Origin: a virus
Length of the DNA stretch: 32,752 bases
Virus record (IMG/VR): IMGVR_UViG_3300033144_003633
Coordinates: 1-32,752 of that record
Reading direction: 5' to 3' (one strand)
The notes beneath the pieces are model-generated. The model ran no database searches. It was given only the letters and a program-made list of their open reading frames with translations, and was not told where the DNA came from. The number at the start of each line of letters is the position of its first letter. Within the stretch, counting starts at the first letter, position 1. Shown piece after piece: positions 11,778-20,339 of this stretch. Both the position numbers and the translations under genes were made by a program.

Positions 11778-12056
11778 ATGGCACTTACATTAGAAATTGA
11801 TGTGTATAAAAACTTAGAGACTCTTGAGAGAGATATCTCTGAAACTGCTAGAACAAACTCCCAGCATACTTTTGATAGGGGAACTCCTATGAAAGTAGAG
11901 CTTTCAAATCCTGATTACAAACAATTAGAACAAGACTTAAGGGCAGAAGGTTCTTATGCTGGAATACGAAATAATCAAGAATTCATGCATAATCAGTGGT
12001 CTATATCAGGAGTTCAAGTTTCCTTTGCGATAAAAAAAGAAGATGGAAGTATTTGA
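11778..12056 (+). CDS. Hypothetical 92-aa protein
   Basis: Starts 2 nt after the GroES-like gene and overlaps the next gene by 14 nt. It is soluble and slightly acidic, with a helical first half (LEIDVYKNLETLERDISETA) and a beta-rich second half (HNQWSISGVQVSFAIKKE). No motif recognised. Conservation of order in the terminase-proximal block would be the best guide to its role. Confidence 0.55.
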   Translation: MALTLEIDVYKNLETLERDISETARTNSQHTFDRGTPMKVELSNPDYKQLEQDLRAEGSYAGIRNNQEFMHNQWSISGVQVSFAIKKEDGSI

Positions 12057-12594
12057 AATAAAAAATGATCAGGTAGCATTTTCTCCTCAAGCTCTGGTGT
12101 TAAAACCATTCAGAGTATTATGGGACAGAGATAAAACAAAGGGAAAATTAAAAGCAATTGCTGAACTGGCAGCTTTATATTTTTATGTGGATTATAAATC
12201 AGATTTCTCTGAAATGTTAGATAAAGAAGAGAAACTATCCCTGATAAAATCTGTAATAGTAGGAATGGACCCTAAATGGGAACCTGATAAAATTTTTGAA
12301 GATGCCTGTGATTTTTATAAAAGCAGGCAAGAAACTCATGCTACCCTTCTTTTAGAAGATGCTCGATGTGCAATACAAAGTGTAAGAACTTTTTTAAGGG
12401 AAATAGATATGAGTGAAGAGGTAGGAGGAAGACCTAAACATGATGTAAAAAAAGTAATTGATTCTTTAGGTCAGCTACATAAGGTAACAGAATCTTTATT
12501 TGAACTAGAGACTCAGGTTAAAAAGCAAATTCAACAAAAAGAAGACACCATGCGGGGAGGAAAAGAAAAGGCACTATTTGAAGATGGAATTTAA
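12043..12594 (+). CDS. 183-aa protein preceding TerL (small-terminase position)
   Basis: A helical protein: residues ~25-60 (LWDRDKTKGKLKAIAELAAL then YFYVDYKSDF), a middle 'GMDPKWEPDKIFEDACDFY' and a C-terminal coiled-coil segment (LHKVTESLFELETQVKKQIQ). Proteins of this look stand directly before TerL in crAss-like phages, as I remember them. No HTH of classical TerS is obvious, so calling it the small terminase is only a positional hypothesis. Its stop abuts the TerL start with no gap (TAA then ATG), implying coupled translation. Confidence 0.6.
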   Translation: MEVFEIKNDQVAFSPQALVLKPFRVLWDRDKTKGKLKAIAELAALYFYVDYKSDFSEMLDKEEKLSLIKSVIVGMDPKWEPDKIFEDACDFYKSRQETHATLLLEDARCAIQSVRTFLREIDMSEEVGGRPKHDVKKVIDSLGQLHKVTESLFELETQVKKQIQQKEDTMRGGKEKALFEDGI

Positions 12595-14874
12595 ATGTTA
12601 GAATTCAACAAAATACAGACTCCTCTCACAGAAGAACAGTGGGAAAAGATGGACCGAGAATTGAGAAATGAATTATTGGACTGTCTGGAGACTGTTGAAT
12701 TTATAAAAATATTAACACACAAAGATAGAATATATGCCAAAGACAAGGAAAGAAACAAAGAAGGAAAAATCATCCCAGAGCTCCACAGGCCTCACATTCT
12801 GGAAAACATGGATTTCTTCAGAAGTGCCGCAATACATTTCCAGCAACATGAATGCTACACTAAGTTATATCCCAACAAACACCCCCAATCCCAATACTAC
12901 AAGTTCTGGAAAGAAGAAGTAAGAAAATGCAGAGAGGGCTGTGTAAGGGAAACAGATGGAGAATGGATTCCAGGGGATTATTATTTCTACCTGAATTACT
13001 CTCCAATTTACAAAACAGAAATAACAGAAGGACAAAAAAGAGCAGAAAGAGTATTTGATTTTCCAGACTTTTATGATGGAGATTACTATTACTATCACTA
13101 TATAGAAAATGCCAAGAATAATGGAAAACACGGATCTGTTTTAAAATCTAGGGGTAAAGGATTTTCCTTTAAAGGAGGTAGCGGAATGGGAAAACATTTT
13201 GTAGTAGGAGCTACAGCTAGGTCTAATACTGGGGTAAAATCATTTGCCATTGCTGATGAAAAAGAATATCTAACAAAAGACGGAGTACTTAATAAATATA
13301 TTGACATAGTAGACCATTGTGGAAAGTATACACCGTGGCCTAAAACAAGAGATCTTAAAGATTCTTGGAATGAAATGCACTGGAAGATGGGATACAAAGA
13401 CCCGGAATCTAATGCAGAACTTGGTACGAAGAATGAGGTAATGGGAGTTACACTCAAGAATGACGCTGATAAGGCGAGGGGTAAAAGGGGAGCTTATATC
13501 ATTTGGGAAGAAATGGGAAAGTTCCCCTGTATCCTAAAAGCCTGGAATATTGCAAGGCCTTCAGTAGAAGATGGAAGATTTGCTTTTGGGACCATGATTG
13601 CTTATGGTACTGGTGGTACTGAAGGAGCTAACTTTGCAGGAGCTGAAGAATTATTCTATGCTCCCCGGGGATACAATATAAAAGCATTACCCAATATATT
13701 TGATAGAAATACTTTTGGAAAAACTAATTGTGGATTTTTCTTTCCAGAGTATTTAAATAGAAAAGCATGCTATGATAAAGACGGCAATTCAGATGTAATA
13801 AAAGCTTTAATTGAGATTCTTGAGGAAAGAGTAATAATTAAAAGAGAAGCAATTGATCCCAATACTTTAATCCAGGAAAAAGCAGAAAGACCTATTACCC
13901 CCCAAGAAGCAATTATGCGAAGAGAAGGATCTGTATTTCCGGTGGCAGACCTTAAGGATTTTCTTTCAGATATAATGCCTAAGAAAAATCAATTTGTTTC
14001 TCCTCATTGGGTAGGAAGATTAGGATTAAAAGACGGAATAGTAAAATGGGAAGTAGATAGTTCTATAACTCCGGTAAGAGATTATCCCTTTAAAGATAAC
14101 AAAGGAAAACAAGGAGCTATAGAAATAATTGAAATGCCCTACGTGGATGGTTCTGGAAATACTCCTTCAGGACTTTATATTGCAGGTATTGACCCCATAG
14201 ATGATGATGATTCTAGTACAAACTCTTTATTTTCTATTTTCATACTTAATACTTTAACAGATAGGATAGTAGCAGAATACACAGGTAGGACTTTTAATGT
14301 AGAAGACTGCTATGAAAAAGCACGAAGAATGCTTCTCTTTTATAATGCCAGGGCTAATTATGAAAATGATAAAAAGGGATTATATGCTTATTTTAAAAAT
14401 AAGAACTGCTTACATCTCCTATGTGATACCCCAGAAATAATTAGGGATATGGACATGGGCACTATCTCTAGAATAGGCAATAAGTCTAAAGGATGTAATT
14501 CAAGTAAAAAACTTAATCAATGGGGAAGACGCTTACAAGCTACTTGGATGGTACAAAAAGCATATGCTCAATCAGAAGAAGAAGAAGAAAAAGAATACTT
14601 AAATCTTCATAAGATAAGATCCATAGGTTATATTAAAGAAGCAATTGCTTGGAATGAAGATGTGAATGCTGACCGGGTATCTGCAATGGGTATGTTAATG
14701 ATATTAAGAGCTGATAGAGAACAACAATCCGTAGTATTTGAAGAAACAGAAAGGGGATTAGAATCAGATTCTTTTTGGAATAGAGGATTCAAAAGAGATG
14801 TCCAAGTTACTATTCATAATAGCTATGGAAAAGAAACTATTGAAACAGATAACAAAGATATGTCACTTTTTTAA
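12595..14874 (+). CDS. terL: Terminase large subunit (TerL), crAss-like
   Basis: 759 aa: the DNA-packaging motor and head-filling nuclease. The ATPase half has a modified Walker A at about 185-193 (SRGKGFSFK) and a Walker B at 300-306 (AYIIWEE, acidic Glu305/306). It also has the coupling stretch YGTGGTEG at about 337-344. The nuclease half has the RNase H-type motif GIDPIDDDD at 531-539 (Asp533 catalytic) and a late acidic residue in NADRVSAM at about 691-698. This architecture and the 'GIDPIDDD..STNS' signature are those of crAss-like TerL proteins. It is intact and of normal length, and lies directly upstream of the portal gene. It acts at the portal vertex. Confidence 0.9.
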   Translation: MLEFNKIQTPLTEEQWEKMDRELRNELLDCLETVEFIKILTHKDRIYAKDKERNKEGKIIPELHRPHILENMDFFRSAAIHFQQHECYTKLYPNKHPQSQYYKFWKEEVRKCREGCVRETDGEWIPGDYYFYLNYSPIYKTEITEGQKRAERVFDFPDFYDGDYYYYHYIENAKNNGKHGSVLKSRGKGFSFKGGSGMGKHFVVGATARSNTGVKSFAIADEKEYLTKDGVLNKYIDIVDHCGKYTPWPKTRDLKDSWNEMHWKMGYKDPESNAELGTKNEVMGVTLKNDADKARGKRGAYIIWEEMGKFPCILKAWNIARPSVEDGRFAFGTMIAYGTGGTEGANFAGAEELFYAPRGYNIKALPNIFDRNTFGKTNCGFFFPEYLNRKACYDKDGNSDVIKALIEILEERVIIKREAIDPNTLIQEKAERPITPQEAIMRREGSVFPVADLKDFLSDIMPKKNQFVSPHWVGRLGLKDGIVKWEVDSSITPVRDYPFKDNKGKQGAIEIIEMPYVDGSGNTPSGLYIAGIDPIDDDDSSTNSLFSIFILNTLTDRIVAEYTGRTFNVEDCYEKARRMLLFYNARANYENDKKGLYAYFKNKNCLHLLCDTPEIIRDMDMGTISRIGNKSKGCNSSKKLNQWGRRLQATWMVQKAYAQSEEEEEKEYLNLHKIRSIGYIKEAIAWNEDVNADRVSAMGMLMILRADREQQSVVFEETERGLESDSFWNRGFKRDVQVTIHNSYGKETIETDNKDMSLF

Positions 14875-14902
14875 ATTATTATTGTAAATTAAACTAAAAA
14901 CT

Positions 14903-16948
14903 ATGGGAGAAACCAGCACCCTTCATTTCCCCACTCAAAAATTATCAGATTCTAAGAAAACTAAGCAGTGGGCTAAAGATTGCATAGAAGCCGCAGAAGA
15001 TTTAGCTATTTTTAGACATGACGGTATCCGGGAAAGTTACAAGAATAAACTTATAAATTACAATTTGGCTAATGATATTCTAGATACTTCAGATCTGGAA
15101 ACCGTTTGTAATCCAATGGGAATAAAAGAAGCTAATTTTCCCGCAAAAATGCAAAACTACCCTATTGCTAATCCAAAAGTAGATTTATTAGTAGGAGAAG
15201 AGAGAAAAAGAAAGTTTGATTGGCATGTAAGAGTAGTAAATGATGATGCGGTATCTCAGAAAGAACAGGAAAAGGCAGAAAAGATTCTTGAATTTTTAAA
15301 AGCTAAGATATTTCAAGATAATCCTGAAGGAGCCCAGCTCCAACAACAGATGCAGCAAATGCAGCAAATGCAAGAACAACAAATGCAAATGCAACAGCAA
15401 CAAGGCCAGGAGCAGGGACAACAACAACCACCACAACAACCACAGCCCCCCAATTTAGATCCTAATCAACAACAGAAATTACAAAAACTAGAAGAAGAAC
15501 TTGCTAATCTACAAAACTATCTAAATTATGAATTTCAGGATATAAGAGAAAGAGCAGCTTCTCATATTCTTAATTATTTATTCAAGTACCTGAATCTAAA
15601 AGATCTTTTTTCCAGGGGATTTGAAGATGCTTTAATAGCAGGAGAAGAAATCTATTGTACGGATATTATAGGGGGAGAGCCTGAGTTAAGAAGGTGTAAT
15701 CCTTTAAATGTTCATACTGTGAGATCAGGAGAAAGTCCTTTTATTGATGATGCTGATATTATAATAGAAGATGGATACCATTCTCCTGGAAATGTAATGG
15801 ATAGGTATTATGACTGGCTAAAAGAATCTGAGGTAAAAGAAATTGATCGAGGATTATCAAGTACAGAATCTGATGGTATGATAAATATCGGAAAAAGAGA
15901 AAATTCAATAACCATTGATGGAATAATAGATACAGATAATTTCCATAGTAAGCCTTATGGAGAATACTGGGATAATGCTGGAAATATAAGGGTTATGAGA
16001 GTAGTATGGAAATCCTTTAAGAAAGTAGGCAAACGCACTTATTATGATGAGGCTGGGTTAGAACAAGAAGACTTGGTCATGGAAGATTATAAAGTAAAAA
16101 AAGAAGAAGGAGAAACTGTCAAGTGGATGTGGATTAATCAATGGTGGGAAGGGACCAGGATTGGTAAAAGCATATATGTTAAAATAAGACCCCGTCCTGT
16201 TCAATTTAGATCTATGACCAATTTATCTAAATGCAGTAGTGGATACACGGGAATGGCTTACAATATAAACTCTTCAAAAGCCAAGTCTCTGATGGACAGA
16301 ATGAAGCCCTATCAGTATCTGTACAATGTATTTATGTATAGAACAGAACTGGCTTTTGCAAAAGATAAGGGAAGAATAGCATCTTTAGACTTAGCTCAAG
16401 TACCAGATCACTGGGACGTAGATAAGTGGATGTATTATGCAGAAGTTATGGGTTGGGCAGTTAAAGACTCTTTTAAAGAAGCAAAGAAAGGGGTAGCTCA
16501 AGGAAAACTTGCTGGTCAAATGCAACAGAATAATCCTGTTCTAGATATGAGCATGGGTAATCAGATACAGCAAAATATAATGATGTTGCAGTTTATTGAA
16601 CAGCAATTAGGAGAAATTGCAGGAGTAACTAAACAAAGACAAGGTCAGATTGAAAACAGAGAGCTTGTAGGGAATGTAGAAAGGTCAGTAACACAATCTA
16701 GTCATATTACAGAAAAATGGTTTGCTCTTCATAATAACGTCAAGAAAAAAGCATTGGAGCTTCTTTTGGAAACTGCAAAATTTGCTTTCAGAGATAAAAA
16801 AGATAAAAGAGTTCAATATGTATTAGATGACATGTCTACTTCTATTCTAACAATGGACGGAGAACAATTTAATGAAGCAGATTACGGACTGGTTATTTCT
16901 GATAGTTCTACAGATACAGAACTACTTAATACAATGAAAATACAATGA
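14903..16948 (+). CDS. Portal protein (main part), crAss-like
   Basis: 681 aa. The dodecameric portal forms the DNA channel and docks TerL. The N-terminal region NYPIANPKVDLLVGEERKRK (about 84-103) is characteristic of crAss-like portals. An unusual Gln/Met-rich insertion lies at about 146-183 (DNA 15338-15451) with CAA/CAG/ATG repeats. The ORF ends TDTELLNTMKIQ, immediately before a gene that begins MKQLAQAGLQND, which continues the usual portal sequence. An 11-bp tandem duplication at 16929-16950 causes this break. The portal tail is therefore spread over this ORF and the next two, 681+76+107 residues together. Start ATG follows the leader ATTGTAAATTAAACTA. Confidence 0.85.
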   Translation: MGETSTLHFPTQKLSDSKKTKQWAKDCIEAAEDLAIFRHDGIRESYKNKLINYNLANDILDTSDLETVCNPMGIKEANFPAKMQNYPIANPKVDLLVGEERKRKFDWHVRVVNDDAVSQKEQEKAEKILEFLKAKIFQDNPEGAQLQQQMQQMQQMQEQQMQMQQQQGQEQGQQQPPQQPQPPNLDPNQQQKLQKLEEELANLQNYLNYEFQDIRERAASHILNYLFKYLNLKDLFSRGFEDALIAGEEIYCTDIIGGEPELRRCNPLNVHTVRSGESPFIDDADIIIEDGYHSPGNVMDRYYDWLKESEVKEIDRGLSSTESDGMINIGKRENSITIDGIIDTDNFHSKPYGEYWDNAGNIRVMRVVWKSFKKVGKRTYYDEAGLEQEDLVMEDYKVKKEEGETVKWMWINQWWEGTRIGKSIYVKIRPRPVQFRSMTNLSKCSSGYTGMAYNINSSKAKSLMDRMKPYQYLYNVFMYRTELAFAKDKGRIASLDLAQVPDHWDVDKWMYYAEVMGWAVKDSFKEAKKGVAQGKLAGQMQQNNPVLDMSMGNQIQQNIMMLQFIEQQLGEIAGVTKQRQGQIENRELVGNVERSVTQSSHITEKWFALHNNVKKKALELLLETAKFAFRDKKDKRVQYVLDDMSTSILTMDGEQFNEADYGLVISDSSTDTELLNTMKIQ

Positions 16949-16950
16949 AA
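16929..16950 (+). repeat. 11-bp perfect tandem duplication in the portal gene
   Basis: ATACAATGAAA occurs twice in direct succession (16929-16939, 16940-16950). Eleven bases shift the frame. Deleting one copy would join the portal frame to the 76-aa frame as ...LLNTMKQLAQAG.... Confidence 0.9.
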
Positions 16951-17175
16951 CAACTTGCTCAAGCAGGGCTACAAAATGATAAAATTAACTTCTCTCAATT
17001 AATGGATATCCATTTAACTCCATCAATGTCTGATATAAGAAGGAAACTTGAGAGATTTGAAAAAGAGAAGGCCCAAAGAGACCAGTATGCACAGGAACAA
17101 ATGCAACAAATGGAACAACAGAAGATGCAAATAGAAATGCAGCTTAAGGGACAAGAACAACAATGGCAAAATTAG
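16945..17175 (+). CDS. Portal C-terminal fragment 1 (split portal), 76 aa
   Basis: Overlaps the portal stop (ATGA at 16945-16948). The product continues the known portal C-terminal sequence: helix MKQLAQAGLQNDKINFSQLM, then a Gln/Met-rich coiled coil (YAQEQMQQMEQQKMQIEMQL at about residues 48-67). In relatives, as I know them, this is part of one portal chain. It could be made as a separate polypeptide by reinitiation at the ATGA overlap or joined by frameshifting, but no slippery heptamer is visible. Its own stop (17173-17175) lies 13 nt past the start of the next fragment. Confidence 0.65.
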   Translation: MKQLAQAGLQNDKINFSQLMDIHLTPSMSDIRRKLERFEKEKAQRDQYAQEQMQQMEQQKMQIEMQLKGQEQQWQN

Positions 17176-17486
17176 ATAGAGAGTATGAGCATAAGATGGA
17201 AATAGAAAGACTTAGAGCAGTAGCTGCATTAGAAAAACAATCTAAAGACTTAGACAATGATGGTATACCTGATGTAGTAGAGGTAGATAAGATAGCATCT
17301 ACAGAACGAATTAAAAATAAGGAGTTAGAACTAAAAGCAGCAATAGAAGAAGAAAAGTTAGAAATAGAAAGGAAGAAAGTAGGACTAGAAGATAAGAAGA
17401 TAGATTTAACTGCTTCTGAGGGGGAGAAAGATAGGGATAGTAATGAAAGGATTGCAAAGATGAGACCTAAACCTGTTTCTAAATAG
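17163..17486 (+). CDS. Portal C-terminal fragment 2 (split portal), 107 aa
   Basis: A highly charged helical/coiled-coil product (YEHKMEIERLRAVAALEKQS), then DLDNDGIPDVVEVDK at about residues 32-46. The 'DxDNDGIPDVVEV' string is a feature of the C-terminal tail of crAss-like portals and also looks like a calcium-binding Asp-rich loop. The frame is one base further back from the 76-aa ORF. One extra A in the CAAAATT run at 17167-17173 would fuse the two. Whether it is translated from its own ATG is uncertain. Confidence 0.6.
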   Translation: MAKLDREYEHKMEIERLRAVAALEKQSKDLDNDGIPDVVEVDKIASTERIKNKELELKAAIEEEKLEIERKKVGLEDKKIDLTASEGEKDRDSNERIAKMRPKPVSK

Positions 17487-17583
17487 GTTTTAGCTATAGA
17501 AAACTAATTTTTAATATTAGAAAGCATAACAAAAATTTGGGAGAAAATTATTAAATAACTATAATTGTAAAATAAACTAGCAA

Positions 17584-18795
17584 ATGGAAGATCAAAATAA
17601 CGAATTATTTACACAAAGTTACGATAGCATTTCAGATGATGAGATAGCTATGGAGGAGATTAATGCTCCTGAAACTGATTCTAATACCACTTCTGAGGGA
17701 GAGACAGAGGGTACAGGGGAAACAGTTACAGAAACTCCTACATCAGAAACTACACCTCCTACTGAGGATAACACCATAGAAGTAGGAGAACTTAGTACTA
17801 ATCCTCAGGGAGAACCAGAAGATCGAGGCACTCCTACAGATACAGGATCAGATACTGATATTGACACAAGCCCTAGCAATGAGGGAGATTCTTCTCCTGT
17901 AACTCCATTTGCCTCTCTTCTTCATGAAAAGGGCGTTCTTCCGAATTTCAATTCAGAAGAATTTGGAAAAGCTGACAATAAGATAGAAGCTTTGATGGAA
18001 GCAATAGGCAGAGAAATAGGATATGCCAATAATAGGTTTATTCAATCTTTTCCTCCAGAATTAATAGAAGCTGCCAAAGCTGTATCAGAAGGAATACCTT
18101 ACCAGGATATACAAAAATCAGTTATTAAAGAGATTGAGTATAATAATGTTACTGAGGAACAACTGGAAGAAGATGAATCTCTTCAAAAAAGACTTGTATC
18201 TGATTTTTTAACTTCTAAAGGATTTTCTGAAAAAAAGATAACTGGACTACTAGATACTTACGAAGACTCTGGAAAATTAAAATCAGAAGCTACTGATTCT
18301 CTTCAAGAATTAAAAGTTCTAGCTAAGGAGTATCAAAAACAAGTTAAAGAACATTACGCAAAACAACAACAAGTTTTTGAAGCTCAACATAAAGAGAAAA
18401 TGGGCCATATCCAGGCAACAATAGATTCTACTGAAGAAATTATTCCTGGAAAGTCATTAACACAAATAGAAAGAGACAAGTTGTATCAAAATATGACACA
18501 AATTGCCGGAAAAGATACAGAAGGTAATCCTATACCTTTTACAATGGTTTTACGGCAAAAAGATCCATTAAAATTTGATATGGCAGTTACTTATCTAGCT
18601 GATATTACCAAAGCATTTACAGATTTTTCAGCTATCAGTAAAAGTGCAAAAAGTACTGCATTGAAAGATTTAGAAAATACTTTAGATTCTAATACTACCC
18701 ACCTTGGTGGAACTCCTAAAACGGCTCCGGGGAGTGCTTCTGAGAGTGAATTAATTAGTAGTCTCCAGACTATGTTTAAGTCTGGTAAATTATAG
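17584..18795 (+). CDS. Scaffold-like capsid assembly protein, 403 aa
   Basis: Residues 1-110 are a low-complexity, very acidic Thr/Ser/Glu tract (ETEGTGETVTETPTSETTPP). The rest is mainly helical with long coiled-coil stretches (LAKEYQKQVKEHYAKQQQVF at about 253-272). Acidic disordered N-terminus, helical body and a location directly before the major capsid gene are typical of phage scaffolding proteins, which direct procapsid assembly and leave before DNA entry. There is no protease motif. The leader ATTGTAAAATAAACTA before its start resembles that of the portal. Confidence 0.65.
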   Translation: MEDQNNELFTQSYDSISDDEIAMEEINAPETDSNTTSEGETEGTGETVTETPTSETTPPTEDNTIEVGELSTNPQGEPEDRGTPTDTGSDTDIDTSPSNEGDSSPVTPFASLLHEKGVLPNFNSEEFGKADNKIEALMEAIGREIGYANNRFIQSFPPELIEAAKAVSEGIPYQDIQKSVIKEIEYNNVTEEQLEEDESLQKRLVSDFLTSKGFSEKKITGLLDTYEDSGKLKSEATDSLQELKVLAKEYQKQVKEHYAKQQQVFEAQHKEKMGHIQATIDSTEEIIPGKSLTQIERDKLYQNMTQIAGKDTEGNPIPFTMVLRQKDPLKFDMAVTYLADITKAFTDFSAISKSAKSTALKDLENTLDSNTTHLGGTPKTAPGSASESELISSLQTMFKSGKL

Positions 18796-18828
18796 GGGCC
18801 ATAATTAAATAATCCAAAATCAACAACA

Positions 18829-20310
18829 ATGCCAAAAATTTCACCGTTTCAAATGACAGAAGCTCAAGCTTGGTCTGGTTTAACAACCAAGAACCACCTG
18901 GGGCAAATCTATCAGACAAATCCACAAATGGCATCTAAGTTAATGACTAGGATACACCAGACTAATTTTGGGCTAGATTTAGACACTTATCTTGACCAGT
19001 TTAGCCCGCTGTACCTGGAGACTGATGATGACTTTGAATGGGATTTGATAGGTAGTGCAAAAAAGAATGTTCCTCTTGTGGAAGCAAGAATAGCAGGTTC
19101 TTTAACTCCAGTAGCCGCAACTGATACTGCAGGTCTTAACTTTACAGAGTTTGATCTTGTTTTCGGAGAACAATGGTTCTCAGATGAGAATGTAATTGTA
19201 GGAGAGAAGAACGAAGTTTACTCCATGCAAGTACAAGCAGATCCAACTCCAGAAGGAAACTCCTGGGTTTACCGTGTAAAACTTATTACAGGTGATCCAG
19301 ATTTATTTGTTCCTTTTGAGGATCTAGCAGCTGGAAAACGATTTTCTAAAGACTGGTCTTTGGTAGAACAAACTCTATCAAAGAAAGGCGGTCTTGTGAA
19401 CTTTGTATCTCCATTTAAAATGCGAAATGCTTTCTCAATGATCAGAATGCAGCATACTGTTCCTGGTAATATGATTAACCGTCCTTTTGCAACTGCTTGG
19501 AAAGATGAAAACGGAACTCTTCATAAAACTTGGACTCAATATGAAGATTACCAGTTTGATCATCAGTTCCGAATGGAAAAAAACAGGATTACAATGTATG
19601 CTCAAGCCAACAAGAAAGCTGATGGTACTTATGCAAACATGGGTAAATCTGGACATATCAAGAAGCAAGGTGCTGGTATTCGTCAGCAAATGGAAGCTTC
19701 TAATACTAGCTTTTATAACACTTTCTCAATTGATTACTTGATTGATATCCTTTTAGACTTGTCTGAAGGAAAACTTCCAGGTGACCGAAGAGAGTTTGTT
19801 CTTAGAACTGGAGAACGTGGAGCTGTACAGTTTCATAAAGCAATTGAAAGCAATGTTCAATTGTTTACTCCTCTCAGAAATGAGTCTAGGATGTATAAAG
19901 CAAGTGGTGCTGGAGGTGCGAAAATGCCTTATGGATATGGAGGACAATTCATAGAATACATGGGACCACAGGGAATTAAGGTCAATCTTTCTATTGATTC
20001 ATTATATGATGACAGAGAAAGGAATAAGATCTATCATCCTGATGGTGGTGTAGCAGAATCTTATCGTTATGACATCTTGGATGTTGGTACTTCTGACGGA
20101 GAACCTAATATCCGAAGAGTATACGCTAAGGGACAAGAAGATGGAATGGCTTATGAATTAGGCTTAAGAAACCCATTTTCAGCTAGTGGAGATCGTAACT
20201 TAGTAGCTCATAGCACTGACGGGTACACAGTACACCGATGGGCAATGTGTGCAACTATGGTTAAAGATCCATCTAGAACTGCTCAAATTATCCCGAGTAT
20301 TTTAGCTTAA
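18829..20310 (+). CDS. Major capsid protein, crAss-like
   Basis: 493 aa, the usual length for crAss-like major capsid proteins (HK97-fold). It begins MPKISPFQMTEAQAWSGLTT and contains QTNFGLDLDTYLDQFSPLYL (about 46-65), FVSPFKMRNAFSMIRMQHTV (about 197-216) and the Gly-rich KASGAGGAKMPYGYGGQ near 345-361, all in keeping with that family as I know it. No N-terminal delta domain or separate protease is visible, so the preceding acidic protein probably serves as scaffold. Codon use looks slightly less AT-extreme than its neighbours, as expected for a highly expressed gene. It forms the icosahedral shell. Confidence 0.85.
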   Translation: MPKISPFQMTEAQAWSGLTTKNHLGQIYQTNPQMASKLMTRIHQTNFGLDLDTYLDQFSPLYLETDDDFEWDLIGSAKKNVPLVEARIAGSLTPVAATDTAGLNFTEFDLVFGEQWFSDENVIVGEKNEVYSMQVQADPTPEGNSWVYRVKLITGDPDLFVPFEDLAAGKRFSKDWSLVEQTLSKKGGLVNFVSPFKMRNAFSMIRMQHTVPGNMINRPFATAWKDENGTLHKTWTQYEDYQFDHQFRMEKNRITMYAQANKKADGTYANMGKSGHIKKQGAGIRQQMEASNTSFYNTFSIDYLIDILLDLSEGKLPGDRREFVLRTGERGAVQFHKAIESNVQLFTPLRNESRMYKASGAGGAKMPYGYGGQFIEYMGPQGIKVNLSIDSLYDDRERNKIYHPDGGVAESYRYDILDVGTSDGEPNIRRVYAKGQEDGMAYELGLRNPFSASGDRNLVAHSTDGYTVHRWAMCATMVKDPSRTAQIIPSILA

Positions 20311-20339
20311 TAATTAATAATTAATAAATAAACTGTAAA

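Noticed and set aside
16926-16950. Programmed -1 frameshift at the portal break
   Set aside because: No slippery heptamer or following stem is visible, and the 11-bp duplication explains the break directly.
17167-17175. TAG readthrough or recoding to join portal fragments
   Set aside because: Reading through TAG stays in a frame that does not match the portal tail. Several other genes here end with TAG, so no TAG reassignment is indicated.
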